Shown here piece after piece: positions 23,597 through 32,496 of a stretch of 44,143 nucleotides of DNA. The translations under genes and the position numbers were made by a program. Source of the stretch: Patescibacteria group bacterium (GTDB lineage Bacteria; Patescibacteriota; Gracilibacteria; UM-FILTER-43-11); contig JAHJBZ010000034.1 of the NCBI GenBank assembly GCA_018813295.1, positions 1-44,143 of the forward strand, given 5' to 3'. Below the pieces are notes generated by a model that saw only the letters and a list, made by a program, of their open reading frames with translations, ran no database searches and was not told where the DNA came from. How positions within the stretch are numbered: the stretch's first letter is position 1; the number at the start of each line of letters is the position of its first letter.

Positions 23597-23625
23597 TTTA
23601 TACATAGCGTGTTTTTTGTTTGCAA
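23597..23625 (-). promoter_or_regulatory. Promoter of the winged-helix gene
   Basis: Minus strand TTGCAA (23625-23620), 17 nt spacer, TATAAA (23602-23597). The rest of the 290-base gap up to 23773 has AT-rich sequence and an AACTAT-TTC-ATAGTT inverted repeat, but no gene that I can see. Confidence 0.5.
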
Positions 23626-23773
23626 GGCTTTTTGAATAAATTTTTTATACCCCAAAAACTATTGGCTTATATAAGCTAATATTTGTAATTGACAAAAAAA
23701 ATAACTATTTCATAGTTAGAACTGTTTTTTTACTCATGGGTAGTTTTTTTGTTCTTGTTATTGAACACAAAAT

Positions 23774-24016
23774 TTATTCATCACCCACCTCTACATCACC
23801 CTCTTCGATTTCGTCGGTTGGTTTTGGGGTCTTCCAAAATAGAATGAGTAGCCCACCCATAATAGCACCCAATCCTGCTGTTTGAAGTAACACCAAGAAG
23901 GCCGGTGAGTTAGGACCGATCAAATACCACACACATGTTGCTCCAACTTGTGCGAATGAGACGATAAGAATTAATACGGCAACAACTATGGCAGCGATGA
24001 GATAGAAAAGACGCAT
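23774..24016 (-). CDS. Small two-pass membrane protein (LapA-like)
   Basis: 80 residues: a first membrane helix (LIAAIVVAVLILIVSFAQVG, 6-25), a short loop with a Trp-Tyr pair, a second helix (LLQTAGLGAIMGGLLILFW, about 43-61), and an acidic tail (DEIEEGDVEVGDE). Size and layout match LapA/DUF1049 proteins, which in other bacteria help assemble lipopolysaccharide. The name is by layout only. A weak promoter (TTGCGT, 17 nt, TAAATT at 24074-24046) precedes it. Confidence 0.65.
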   Translation of the reverse strand: MRLFYLIAAIVVAVLILIVSFAQVGATCVWYLIGPNSPAFLVLLQTAGLGAIMGGLLILFWKTPKPTDEIEEGDVEVGDE

Positions 24017-24118
24017 GGTTTTATTTTTATTTTTTACTTAACTTAAATTTACCATATACTTATTTTTGACGCAATAACTCTTGGAGAGTAATTTTTAATT
24101 TTTAGTTTTTAATTTTTA

Positions 24119-24180
24119 TTGAATATCTAATTTATAAATCTTAATGTTTAAATAGGTGTATATATTACTCATTAGATATT
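24119..24180. repeat. Imperfect inverted repeat before the yggS-like gene
   Basis: AATATCTAAT (about 24121-24130) and ATTAGATATT (about 24171-24180) can pair across an AT-rich loop. Confidence 0.5.
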
Positions 24181-24240
24181 AGTTCATTTATTCATTGAAA
24201 ATTGATTAAAAATTATAAATTTAAAATTAAAAATTCAACC

Positions 24241-24858
24241 TTGAATAATTTCTATAAAATCCAAAAGGAAGTGAAAGAGATCGCCAACCGAAAGGTTGTG
24301 ATTGTTGCCGTAACTAAAAATAGATCTATCGATGAAATAAATGAATTAATTGAAGCTGGTGTTACGGATATTGGGGAAAATAGGTGGCAGGAGGCTAAGA
24401 ATAAATTGAAAAATATATCGGCTGACATAACTAAACATTTTATTGGCAGGCTGCAAACTAACAAGGTACGTGACGTAGTGGCGTATTTTGATATGATCCA
24501 AAGTGTTGATAGTTTCAAGCTAGCCAAAAAGATTAGCGATGAATGCGCCAAGATAGATAAAACTATGCCTATTTTGATTCAGGTAAATACCTCCAATGAG
24601 CCTCAAAAAGGTGGTGTAAGCCCGGAAGATGTGGAAAAACTGATTGAACACATCTCAAAACTGCCAAATATACAGATCCAAGGGCTTATGACGATTGGAC
24701 TTTCCGGTGACAGAGGATGTTTTCAGGCTTTAAAACAGCTTTTCGACACAATTAAAATCCCCATGAAGTATTTATCGATGGGAATGAGCTCAGATTATCA
24801 GATTGCTATAGAGGAAGGTGCAAATATGGTGAGGATTGGGAGGAAGTTGTTTGAGTGA
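24241..24858 (+). CDS. Pyridoxal phosphate homeostasis protein (YggS/PLPBP family)
   Basis: About 205 residues. No ATG is available: TTG 24241 gives a normal N-terminus, while TTG 24202 would add 13 residues encoded by AT-rich intergenic-type text. The PLP-binding Lys is in VAVTKNRS. Other motifs are DIGENRWQEAKNK, HFIGRLQTNKVR, IQSVDSFKLAKKI, ILIQVNTSNEPQKGGV, QGLMTIG and SMGMSSDYQIAIEEGANMVR, which ends in the phosphate-binding IG. The family is a single TIM barrel that buffers PLP and amino-acid balance. Confidence 0.9.
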   Translation: MNNFYKIQKEVKEIANRKVVIVAVTKNRSIDEINELIEAGVTDIGENRWQEAKNKLKNISADITKHFIGRLQTNKVRDVVAYFDMIQSVDSFKLAKKISDECAKIDKTMPILIQVNTSNEPQKGGVSPEDVEKLIEHISKLPNIQIQGLMTIGLSGDRGCFQALKQLFDTIKIPMKYLSMGMSSDYQIAIEEGANMVRIGRKLFE

Positions 24859-24864
24859 TTGGAT

Positions 24865-25497
24865 TTATCTTTTTCTGGATACGTATTGATCTCCTATGGT
24901 CGCTGATCGATCGCCCATATCATCCATGTCAGTATCAACTAATTGTTTTTGCATTCTTGAGGCTCTATCACCTGCTGCCAATCTTACATCTTCTAATACA
25001 TCTGTTCCTCTGCCGGTCTTTTCTGCAATTCTAAGTCTTGCGGCTTCAATATCTGCATTGGCTAAATCAGTTTGATTTAAAAATGTTCTTAAGTCATCTT
25101 CAATAAAGGTATTTAAATCTGCGAGTAAACTAGTCAATGCGTCGCTTGCACTACGAAACTGCTCAGTGCCAGTACCACCTCCAATTAGTGGTAAATATGT
25201 TTCTTCTAACCTGGATAATTCCTCATCAATTAAAGTTATTGCGGTTTCAAGCTCCTCTTCATTTAAAGTTGCATGAGTTGTTAAAGATTTTAGACTGTTT
25301 TCAATAATTTTATTCAATTCATCAATTCTTTCTCTTATCTTATCTTTCTCATCATCTAACAATCCTTCATAATTTTCTGCCTCCAGATTCTTTAACCATT
25401 CTGCCATCTCGATTAAACCGTGAGGCGCTTCTCCTGTTTTTACAGCCCTTGTAAATGCTTCTGGTATTGGTTCCTGTGCTGGCGCTTCTCCTGCCAT
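24865..25497 (-). CDS. Unknown alpha-helical protein (ANAD paralogue 1)
   Basis: 210 residues, acidic, almost all helix-forming, no signal peptide or membrane segment. Starts MAGEAPAQEP. Middle part contains long heptad-like stretches (LDDEKDKIRERIDELNKIIE). The segment IEDDLRTFLNQTDLANADIE (about residues 131-150) aligns with VTDKLQTIIHNVDMANADPE of the gene at 25843-26439, so the two are paralogues. Last of a run of four minus-strand unknown genes. Function not recognised. Confidence 0.7.
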   Translation of the reverse strand: MAGEAPAQEPIPEAFTRAVKTGEAPHGLIEMAEWLKNLEAENYEGLLDDEKDKIRERIDELNKIIENSLKSLTTHATLNEEELETAITLIDEELSRLEETYLPLIGGGTGTEQFRSASDALTSLLADLNTFIEDDLRTFLNQTDLANADIEAARLRIAEKTGRGTDVLEDVRLAAGDRASRMQKQLVDTDMDDMGDRSATIGDQYVSRKR

Positions 25498-25511
25498 GGT
25501 AAAAAAGTTAA

Positions 25512-25835
25512 TTAAATACCCTTCAAAAGCTCTTCGGCTTCTTCGGAAGTTTTCTCCCCTTCTTCAGCTTCTGCTTTTTTCATAATGCCTTTATACTGTC
25601 TTTCAACATTTTTTTCTGCTGTTTTTATTCTTTCCATGCCTCTTTTAAGAATTTCGGCACGTTTTTGGCCGTATTTTTTAATAGCCTCTGCCTTGGAAAC
25701 AGTGTCATTCAATGCATTTATAATATCTTCCTGATCCTTTTTTGGCATTTTTTCATAAAACTGAAGCAGCATTTCAACTATTTCTGGCTTAATGCCGCCT
25801 TTGACTTTATCGAGCAATTGTTTGAGTTCTTCCAT
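25512..25835 (-). CDS. Small unknown helical protein
   Basis: 107 residues, charged and probably coiled coil: MEELKQLLDKVKGGIKPEIV, then KKDQEDIINALNDTVSKAEA, then a basic stretch and acidic C-terminus. It sits 14 bases before the next gene and 7 bases after the previous one, so these three are likely cotranscribed. No family recognised. Confidence 0.7.
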   Translation of the reverse strand: MEELKQLLDKVKGGIKPEIVEMLLQFYEKMPKKDQEDIINALNDTVSKAEAIKKYGQKRAEILKRGMERIKTAEKNVERQYKGIMKKAEAEEGEKTSEEAEELLKGI

Positions 25836-25842
25836 AATAAAA

Positions 25843-26439
25843 TTATTTTCTTGGTCCTTCGTCTGAACCGGCTCTTATAGCACGATCGATATCCTCTACA
25901 GCATCACCACCAGCTAAACCATGTACACCTCTTGCAAGATCTATATCTCTCTGTACTACACGTTCATCTGCTGGCTCACCGCTCATAAGACGGGCAAACA
26001 CTTCCGGATCAGCATTAGCCATATCTACATTGTGGATAATGGTCTGCAGTTTATCAGTCACAATCCCTTCTAAATTGGCATTTAAATCTGCCACACGCTG
26101 CCCAATAGAGTATTCTAAAGGAACCTCTTCGGTTAAGTTTGATCTATCAAATTCCACGCCAGCTCTGAATTCATCTTCAGCTGCCTGCAGCTGTCTTGCA
26201 GTTTCATCTACTGCTAGATTCAGCTCTCTTGAACCGAGAGTATCAGGAGTTGTTAAAAATTTTGATGCCTTTGCGCTATCGGCCAAACGCTGGTTAATAG
26301 CAGCTAGATGAGCTTCGGCTTTTCCCACTTCTGCTTGATACTGGTCTGCTAATCCAGTTACCGCATCACCTAATTGAAAAGGCTGTTCAACGGAATCGGT
26401 TCTTATGATTACGTCTTGTGTTGGTTCTGCATCTGCCAT
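25843..26439 (-). CDS. Unknown alpha-helical protein (ANAD paralogue 2)
   Basis: 198 residues, acidic and helical, starting MADAEPTQDV. Contains VTDKLQTIIHNVDMANADPE, paralogous to the gene at 24865-25497, and a C-terminal Arg/Asp-rich section (DERVVQRDIDLARGVHGLAG). It has its own promoter (26468-26496). Function not recognised. Confidence 0.7.
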   Translation of the reverse strand: MADAEPTQDVIIRTDSVEQPFQLGDAVTGLADQYQAEVGKAEAHLAAINQRLADSAKASKFLTTPDTLGSRELNLAVDETARQLQAAEDEFRAGVEFDRSNLTEEVPLEYSIGQRVADLNANLEGIVTDKLQTIIHNVDMANADPEVFARLMSGEPADERVVQRDIDLARGVHGLAGGDAVEDIDRAIRAGSDEGPRK

Positions 26440-26467
26440 AATTTTTGTTGTTATAAATTATCTATAC

Positions 26468-26496
26468 ATTATACCAAAAAAACGCCTAAAAATCAA
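26468..26496 (-). promoter_or_regulatory. Promoter of the three-gene unknown cluster
   Basis: Minus strand TTGATT (26496-26491), 17 nt spacer, TATAAT (26473-26468), about 30 bases before ATG 26439. Confidence 0.65.
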
Positions 26497-26527
26497 GTTT
26501 GGGTATTAAGATATACCTTAGATTTTC

Positions 26528-26872
26528 TTAACTTATATTACAAGTGCCATCATAAACACATCTTGGCACTGATGCTGACGAAGGTTTGTCGGGATTATCA
26601 TCTCCTTCTGTTTTTTCTAATTCAGATTTGTTACTGCGATGAGCATTATCTTCCGCTCCAGACATTGCATCATAAAACCAAAACTTAATCTTCGTACGCA
26701 AAGGTACTGTCGGACTACCTGGGCCATCATCCATTGGAACTTCGTGATTTAAAACACCGTTACCTGAAAAACCAAGAATCATACCTAAAACAAGAAGTAA
26801 TTTACCCCTATTTCTCCGAATTCTGCCTTCGGTTCGAGTTGTTTCCGGTACTTGAGGAATTTCGCCAGCCAT
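26528..26872 (-). CDS. Small single-pass membrane or secreted protein, unknown
   Basis: 114 residues: a short cytoplasmic start with a basic patch (RTEGRIRRNRGK), one hydrophobic helix (LLLVLGMILGFSGNGVL, about 24-41), then a charged, probably disordered outer part ending in a CVYDGTC pair that could form a disulfide. It lies upstream of the three-gene cluster but has a separate promoter. No family recognised. Confidence 0.6.
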   Translation of the reverse strand: MAGEIPQVPETTRTEGRIRRNRGKLLLVLGMILGFSGNGVLNHEVPMDDGPGSPTVPLRTKIKFWFYDAMSGAEDNAHRSNKSELEKTEGDDNPDKPSSASVPRCVYDGTCNIS

Positions 26873-26896
26873 AACAAAAATGAATAAAAGGTTATT

Positions 26897-26924
26897 ATTA
26901 TAGCTAATTCTGAGGATTTGTCAA
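26897..26924 (-). promoter_or_regulatory. Strong promoter of the small membrane protein gene
   Basis: Minus strand TTGACA (26924-26919), 16 nt spacer, TATAAT (26902-26897). The insertion sequence lies just upstream, leaving both boxes intact. Confidence 0.75.
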
Positions 26925-26927
26925 GTA

Positions 26928-27962
26928 AAATAGGGTAAAATATTAAACTAAGCCCCAGTTTATCCGACACTTTTTGTTGAGCTAAACTGAACTTATGAAT
27001 AATAAATATCTCAATGAGCGTCAGCTCATCCAATACCGTAAACGAGTCCTCAGGGATTGTGAGAGCTACACGGTGGCTAAAGCGGCTCGCATATACGGCT
27101 TACACCGCTCAACTATTTATGAATGGAAGAAATCAGTTAAGCCTAAAAAGACTGGCCCTAAGGGCAGAGTTTTCTGGCAGACCAATGAAAAGCTGGAGAA
27201 AGAAATCGTCAGAATACGTAAAGTAACCAATTACGGTCCGAAGAGGATAAAGCAGGAGCTTGAGACCATTGGTGTAAAGGTGGGTGAAAAGGCTATTAGA
27301 GGGATTCTAAACAGAGAAAGGCTGGTGAAAAATCATAAGAAAAAAAGAGTCAGGAAGAAACAAAAATTCTATGCCCCCTATCCGGGTTACCGGATACAGA
27401 TCGACACTAAGGCAGTGCCTGATCCTGAAACGGATCTGCGAAGCGCTGAAAGGTACCAGTTTACCTCGATAGACATCGCAAGCAGGATCAGGTTCTGCTG
27501 GATATATGATGAATTATCCAATGCTAATTCAATCGACTTTCTGAATAAAGTACTGAGATTTTACGAAGAAATCGGGATTGGCGTCGAATGCGTACAGACA
27601 GATAATCATATGACATTCACAAATCTGTATGTAGGCGGCAGGAAGAAGAAAGAGCATCAGTATCTCAGGCTTCATCCATTCACAAAAAGATGTCTGAAGA
27701 ATGGTATTGCCCATATTCTCAGCAGACCCGGTACACCAAGGCATAACTGTTTTGTTGAGCGCAGCCACAGAACAGATGAGGAAGAATTCTACCGCTTACT
27801 GGATCTACCCTCATTAAATAACCAGAAACTGCAGTTAGAACTGCAAAAATGGATGTTCAGATATAATTTTTTAAGACTTCATTCCTCATGCAACAATATG
27901 CCACCCATAAAAAACTACCAAACTGTCTGGACAACTGGGGCTTAGTACAAATAGGGTAAAAT
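26928..27962 (+). mobile_element. IS481-like insertion sequence with flanking 14-bp direct repeats
   Basis: The terminal inverted repeats are CTAAGCCCCAGTT at 26948 on the left and AACTGGGGCTTAG ending at 27945 on the right, with further partial matches inward. The transposase gene fills the element, and its TAG stop lies inside the right repeat. AAATAGGGTAAAAT occurs on both sides (26928-26941 and 27949-27962) and is the likely target duplication, although 6 bases separate it from the left repeat and 3 from the right. Confidence 0.8.
26995..27945 (+). CDS. IS481-type transposase (DDE, rve superfamily)
   Basis: 316 residues, apparently intact. N-terminal helix-turn-helix (YTVAKAARIYGLHRSTIYEW), second HTH-like region (YGPKRIKQELETIGVKVGEK), basic linker, then the integrase core. 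The catalytic triad is D in YRIQIDTKAV, D in VQTDNHMTF and E in HNCFVERSHR. C-terminal FRYNFLRLHSS is typical of IS3/IS481 transposases. A single reading frame with no frameshift favours IS481 over IS3. Confidence 0.9.
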   Translation: MNNKYLNERQLIQYRKRVLRDCESYTVAKAARIYGLHRSTIYEWKKSVKPKKTGPKGRVFWQTNEKLEKEIVRIRKVTNYGPKRIKQELETIGVKVGEKAIRGILNRERLVKNHKKKRVRKKQKFYAPYPGYRIQIDTKAVPDPETDLRSAERYQFTSIDIASRIRFCWIYDELSNANSIDFLNKVLRFYEEIGIGVECVQTDNHMTFTNLYVGGRKKKEHQYLRLHPFTKRCLKNGIAHILSRPGTPRHNCFVERSHRTDEEEFYRLLDLPSLNNQKLQLELQKWMFRYNFLRLHSSCNNMPPIKNYQTVWTTGA

Positions 27963-27973
27963 TATATAAGCCA

Positions 27974-28023
27974 TAAGGATTAGGCTTTAAGCGCTAAGCT
28001 TATTCCTTATCACTTAATCCTTA
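27974..28023 (-). terminator. Hairpin after infB
   Basis: TAAGGATTA (27974-27982) pairs with TAATCCTTA (28015-28023), with an inner AAGCGCTAAGCTT structure. It lies just downstream of the infB stop and has no long U run, so termination is likely but not certain. Confidence 0.45.
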
Positions 28024-28033
28024 ATGCTATTTT

Positions 28034-30592
28034 TTACTCAATATTCCTTTCAATCTTTTCAATCTTAAACACCTCCAGAATATCACCAGGCTGAACTGGT
28101 TTTGGAGTTTTAATTTTAATACCGCATTCGGATCCTTTTTCCAGCTCGGATACGTCTTCTTTAACGTGTTTTAGGGATTCTAATTCGGTTTCAAAAAGTA
28201 GTTCATCACCTCGCATTACGCGCACCATGGAATTGGATTCCGCCTTGCCTTTTTTAACCTTACCACCAGCGATAACCCACTTCTTTTTATTCAGGAATAT
28301 TTCTTGAATTTCGATTGTACCAAGTTCAATCACATTGATTTCTGGTGCCATCATTCCAGAAAGAATCGCCTTAACGTCTTCGATAAGTTTGTAGATAATC
28401 GTGTAATCTTTAATATCTACATGTTGTTTTTCGGCAAGTTTTTTAATATGCACACTTGCACTTACATGGAATCCTACAAGAAGCGCCTGGCTGGCAGAAG
28501 CCATAACTACATCGGTATCTGAGATATTACCCACGCCAAAGTGAATGACCTTTACAGCTACATCTTCGGACTTGATCTTATGAAGAGCTTGCATAATAGC
28601 CTCAAGAGATCCTTTGGTATCCGCTTTAAGTACGATTTTCAAGAATTTCATCTCACCTGTATTTATTTGAGAGACAATGCGTTCAACCATAGAACCGCTC
28701 ATATTTTCCTCTTTGTCGCGCATTAGCCCTTTCAATTCTTCAGCACGTGCTTTTGCTATTTTTTCTGACTTAAAGGCTTGAAGAATATCACCGGCTTGAG
28801 GAACTTTTTCGAGTCCTGAAATTCTAGCAGCTCCGGAAGGCGGCACTTTTTTAAGTAGTTTACCTTTGTGATCGTGCATAGCTTTAATGCGACCAATGGA
28901 TGTGCCAACTACTATATTATCCCCTACTATTAAGGTTCCAGTGTTAACTAAAATTGTTGCAATAGGACCAAGGGATTTATCCAGATGTGATTCAATTACT
29001 GTACCTACAGCCATGCGACTTGGATTGGCTTTCAGATCTTCCATTTCAGCAACAATCAAAATCATCTCAAGAAGTGTATCGATGCCTTCCCCTGTAATTG
29101 CGGAAACCGGGACCATTATATCCTTACCACCCCAATCTTCTGATTGAAGACCATGCTCGGTTAACTCTCCTTTTACCCTGTCCAGGTTTGCATTTGGTTT
29201 GTCGATTTTATTGATAGCTACAATTATTGGAATACCAGCTTCTTTCGCATGATTTATAGCTTCAACTGTTTGTGGTTTTACACCTTCATCTGCTGCAACC
29301 ACTAGAATTGCGATATCGGTTGCCTTTGCACCGCGAGCACGCATGGAAGTGAATGCCTCGTGACCAGGTGTATCGAGGAAAGTGATTAGATGGCCATTTT
29401 TCTCAACCTGGTAAGCACCGATATGTTGTGTGATTCCTCCTGCTTCCGTTGCTACGACATTTGCCTTTCTGATATAATCCAAAAGTTTTGTCTTACCATG
29501 GTCAACATGCCCCATAATACTTATAATTGGCGGACGGGTTTTAAGTTTACCTTTTTCATCTTCAAGTAACTTTTTCATGTCGCCTTCAAGCAAATCTTCT
29601 GTTGTCGCCTCTTCCTCTTTCTTTTTAACCTCCATATCTAATTCGGCAGCTATGATCTCGGCTGTATCATAATCTAGTTTTTGGTTAATTGTAGCCATAA
29701 TTCCGTTCTTGAGCAGGCTGGCAATTACATCGGCAACTGGTAGGCCGCATTTTTCTGAAAGCTCTTTTACACTAATGATGCTTGGAATTTCGATGACTCC
29801 TGTTTTAGCTTTAATTTGTGGTTGCGCTTTAGTACCACGCTTTTGGCCAACTGCACGCTGTTTTTTTTGCGAACGGAAAGCTTCACGATCCATCTCCTTC
29901 TCAATCGCAATTTCTTCAGCACTTATTTTATCTACATCTTTATCTTCATAACTTACCTTGGCAATTTTAATTTTGCGCCCAGGGTGGCGTTGCATGGTTT
30001 CTAATACTCTATCCTCTTGTTCTCTTTTACCCTTCTTTTTTTTCTTCTTCGATTTGTAATATGTTTTAGGCAACCGCTCCACATCAGCTTTTTCTCCTTT
30101 AGTCCCCAATTCAATACGCCTGGAAACCGCTACGGCTGCACTTTCATCCACTTTTGCACTAGGTGCATTTTTTGGGACATGGCTACGATCTGCTTTTCCT
30201 TTTTCCTTTTCTTCTTTATATTTTTTTTCAATTTCTTTGGCCTCCTCTTTTATCTCTTCCCCCTTTTTAACAATTGTAAAAGCTTCTTTTCGTTTCTTTT
30301 CCTTTTTTTCTGCTTTTTCCTCTTGGGACGTAAAATCTTGCGTCTCTACTTCGGCAGATTCTTCAACTGGTTTTTTTTCTTTCTTTTCCTTTCCATCCTT
30401 ATCTATAACGGTAACACGACGGGCTTTTAATGTGGGTTTTACCTTACCTTTTAAAAAACGCATTATCCCGGATGCCAAGGGGTCCTCTATCTCATGAGCA
30501 GTAGGACTAATTCCAAAATTTGTTTTAGCAAGTTCCCGACGCAGTTCTTGCGTCGTTATTCTAAGCTCTCTGGCAATTTCATTTAAATGCAT
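28034..30592 (-). CDS. infB: Translation initiation factor IF-2
   Basis: 852 residues. A short IF2_N-like start ([20 protein letters not shown]) precedes a charged linker of about 230 residues. A second IF2_N motif ([20 protein letters not shown]) is followed by the G domain. Its motifs are [12 protein letters not shown] (about 361), [21 protein letters not shown] and AINKIDKPN. Domains II-IV follow, with the C-terminal fMet-tRNA-binding domain present. IF-2 brings initiator tRNA to the 30S subunit. Residues 82-89 (VETQDFTS) of the linker are encoded by a variant of the palindrome in rplJ and rplS. Confidence 0.97.
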   Translation of the reverse strand: MHLNEIARELRITTQELRRELAKTNFGISPTAHEIEDPLASGIMRFLKGKVKPTLKARRVTVIDKDGKEKKEKKPVEESAEVETQDFTSQEEKAEKKEKKRKEAFTIVKKGEEIKEEAKEIEKKYKEEKEKGKADRSHVPKNAPSAKVDESAAVAVSRRIELGTKGEKADVERLPKTYYKSKKKKKKGKREQEDRVLETMQRHPGRKIKIAKVSYEDKDVDKISAEEIAIEKEMDREAFRSQKKQRAVGQKRGTKAQPQIKAKTGVIEIPSIISVKELSEKCGLPVADVIASLLKNGIMATINQKLDYDTAEIIAAELDMEVKKKEEEATTEDLLEGDMKKLLEDEKGKLKTRPPIISIMGHVDHGKTKLLDYIRKANVVATEAGGITQHIGAYQVEKNGHLITFLDTPGHEAFTSMRARGAKATDIAILVVAADEGVKPQTVEAINHAKEAGIPIIVAINKIDKPNANLDRVKGELTEHGLQSEDWGGKDIMVPVSAITGEGIDTLLEMILIVAEMEDLKANPSRMAVGTVIESHLDKSLGPIATILVNTGTLIVGDNIVVGTSIGRIKAMHDHKGKLLKKVPPSGAARISGLEKVPQAGDILQAFKSEKIAKARAEELKGLMRDKEENMSGSMVERIVSQINTGEMKFLKIVLKADTKGSLEAIMQALHKIKSEDVAVKVIHFGVGNISDTDVVMASASQALLVGFHVSASVHIKKLAEKQHVDIKDYTIIYKLIEDVKAILSGMMAPEINVIELGTIEIQEIFLNKKKWVIAGGKVKKGKAESNSMVRVMRGDELLFETELESLKHVKEDVSELEKGSECGIKIKTPKPVQPGDILEVFKIEKIERNIE
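30325..30349 (-). repeat. Diverged coding palindrome in infB
   Basis: Imperfect palindrome starting GGGACGTAAAATCTTG and ending CGTCTCTAC on the plus strand. It encodes VETQDFTS in the same frame as VGTRDLAS in rplJ and rplS. Confidence 0.75.
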
Positions 30593-30659
30593 AAATTAAC
30601 GGATTTAAACCGTGTACAAGCTGTAAAAGACTACCACTAGTGTGGGAGGGTGTAAAGAT

Positions 30660-30757
30660 GAACTTGATTTTAAATTTAAAATTAGCGAACAGCGATTTAC
30701 GATTTTAAAGTCAGAAATCAAATCGCTAATCTAAAATCGCTAATCATTATTCTTAAA
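30660..30757. repeat. Intergenic word repeat between the lipoprotein gene and infB
   Basis: GCGATTTACGATTTTAAA, then AAATCGCTAATCTAAAATCGC. GCGATTT and its complement AAATCGC occur several times, able to form a hairpin. The rest of the gap is AT-rich, and I see no gene in it. Confidence 0.6.
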
Positions 30758-32365
30758 TCATTGAATGGAATCAGCCATCGCATCAATAATATCCTGATAA
30801 TCCTCCGGCCCCTCTACGACATAAACCGTATCATCATCTCTGTCGCGAACAGTATAGTAGTAATTGGATAAAGTACTTGCTGGCTCTTCATCCAATATGC
30901 TTACAGTGATTATTGCATCGCTTAGATTATCCACCTCTTCATCGGCAAATCCTACAATCCAGCGAGTATCGTTAATTGCACCGAAGCTTTGATAATACCA
31001 ATTTTTTGGATATTCAAGAGAAAAGTCTTTGTGGGTATTTTCATAAAGATTCATATCGGAACTCACTTCACGCATACCACCGCTGCTTTTAGCTTTAATG
31101 ATGGTTACGCTTAAATCTCTCTGTAAGTCACCCCCGGAAACAAGCTCCAAATTGCCATCTTCATCATCTTCCCAGTGGGCTTTTTCGATAAAGTTAAATT
31201 CATTAGCGGATGGTGCAAAACTATATAAGGTTTTATATTCTTTATCTTCATCTTCATAAACAATTGCGATAAGATTTTCCTCTTCTGAAATTTCATATTG
31301 AGTAATACTGGCGCCCTCTACGTGTAATATTTGATCTTGATATTTTTCAATGGTGCCGATAAGAGCTTCTGTGTCTAGTGCTGATTCCTCTTCATCAATC
31401 CTTAATTCCTCTCCATTTTCAACGCATTCATAACGCGCAGGACAGCCTGATTTGCTGTAATCGGAAACGCGATAATCTCTGCAACCTGCTGGAGGAGCTA
31501 TATAAGGGCAATCTTGTTCGGACCCCTCTAAGTCGAGTGAAACACAAATTCCTTCTGCATTTTCCTCATCGCTTTCTAATTCACAGCGGTAATTTTCCAG
31601 ACACTGCAAACCTTCTTCGCCTCCACATTTCTCACCTGTACGGATTGAGAGGTAAATGAGTTCAAAGCTTTCAAGAAGATCATAAAAATATTCTTTTTGA
31701 GTGTCAGCATCACTTCCAACTTCTTCGAATGTAACGCGATATATCTTTTTCTTAGGCGGGTTAGGAATATACATTCGGATAGATGAGCTGTTTATATATC
31801 TCAAAGATCGCTGAGAGGCAATTGTTACAGGTGTGCCATCTCCTGACTCTTGTGCATTTGCAAATGCATCTAAATCGGATTTGTCGCTAAAAATTTCGAT
31901 ACTTACCCATTCATCATCACCTTTAGATAAAGAGATGTCTCCACTCGCTTCAGCGAGCCCCCATATGTTTGGATAACTAAATTTTAATCCAAAAAGCCTG
32001 TCTTCATATGTTTGAAGTTCATCTGAAAGTTCACCGTCTTCAAGTTCAATTTCAGTAACATTTAAAACAGGTTCTGCATCTCCGATAATTTTGGCTTCTG
32101 TGCCGCTAAGTATTACTCGTTTTTCTAAATATTTATTTAGGTCGTATTTTTGACTTTGAATTATTATTAGTTCGTCATCATCAGTTCTGATTTGATGTGT
32201 CCCCTGCTGATAAACATCGAGCTCTAAAGGCTCAATAATACCGTTATAGCTGTAAGCCATTTCTTCACCATTTTGACTTTCAGCAATGCGGTCTTCTAGT
32301 GATGGCGGGCCACCGCATGCTGTAAGCAAAGCAAAGGAAAAGGATAAAATTATTAGTTTTTTCAT
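30758..32365 (-). CDS. Predicted lipoprotein with Cys-rich segment
   Basis: 535 residues. A type II signal peptide ends in the lipobox LLTAC with Cys at residue 17. Next comes a beta-rich region with an OB-like SYNGIIEPLELDVYQQG and VILSGTEAKIIGD. A first domain (YEDRLFGLKFSYPNIWGL) resembles the PsbP/DUF-type fold. A Cys-rich middle part holds about ten cysteines (CGGEEGLQCLENYRC, CPYIAPPAGCRDY, GCPARYECV). The C-terminal domain again starts HKDFSLEYPKNWYYQSFG. The two FxLxYPxxW modules look like internal repeats. Surface-anchored, function unknown. Confidence 0.8.
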   Translation of the reverse strand: MKKLIILSFSFALLTACGGPPSLEDRIAESQNGEEMAYSYNGIIEPLELDVYQQGTHQIRTDDDELIIIQSQKYDLNKYLEKRVILSGTEAKIIGDAEPVLNVTEIELEDGELSDELQTYEDRLFGLKFSYPNIWGLAEASGDISLSKGDDEWVSIEIFSDKSDLDAFANAQESGDGTPVTIASQRSLRYINSSSIRMYIPNPPKKKIYRVTFEEVGSDADTQKEYFYDLLESFELIYLSIRTGEKCGGEEGLQCLENYRCELESDEENAEGICVSLDLEGSEQDCPYIAPPAGCRDYRVSDYSKSGCPARYECVENGEELRIDEEESALDTEALIGTIEKYQDQILHVEGASITQYEISEEENLIAIVYEDEDKEYKTLYSFAPSANEFNFIEKAHWEDDEDGNLELVSGGDLQRDLSVTIIKAKSSGGMREVSSDMNLYENTHKDFSLEYPKNWYYQSFGAINDTRWIVGFADEEVDNLSDAIITVSILDEEPASTLSNYYYTVRDRDDDTVYVVEGPEDYQDIIDAMADSIQ

Positions 32366-32387
32366 AGGTCGAAAATTAAGCGTATGA

Positions 32388-32415
32388 ATTATATTACAAG
32401 ATTACAAAATTACAA
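32388..32415 (-). promoter_or_regulatory. Promoter of the lipoprotein gene
   Basis: Minus strand TTGTAA (32415-32410), 16 nt spacer, TATAAT (32393-32388), overlapping the left arm of a long inverted repeat. Confidence 0.45.
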
Positions 32416-32492
32416 AATTACAAAATTGATTTGTTATTTGTGATTTGTCATTTACAATAATTTTGTAATCTTAAATTTTGTAATCTTGTAAT
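32393..32492. repeat. Perfect 19-bp inverted repeat between the lipoprotein gene and tmk
   Basis: ATTACAAGATTACAAAATT (32393-32411) and its exact complement AATTTTGTAATCTTGTAAT (32474-32492), ending 4 bases before the tmk ATG. Extra copies of TACAAAAT and TTTTGTAAT lie between the arms. Confidence 0.85.
32431..32458 (+). promoter_or_regulatory. Promoter of tmk
   Basis: TTGTTA (32431-32436), 16 nt spacer, TACAAT (32453-32458), inside the loop of the inverted repeat. Confidence 0.4.
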
Positions 32493-32496
32493 AAGT

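Noticed and set aside
23689-23711. Plus-strand TTGACA with a possible -10 in the gap before the small membrane protein
   Set aside because: The -10 is poor and no plus-strand gene follows; the nearby inverted repeat explains the pattern as well.
30017-30497. Plus-strand Phe-rich frames opposite infB
   Set aside because: They mirror the Lys/Glu linker of IF-2 and only imitate membrane proteins.
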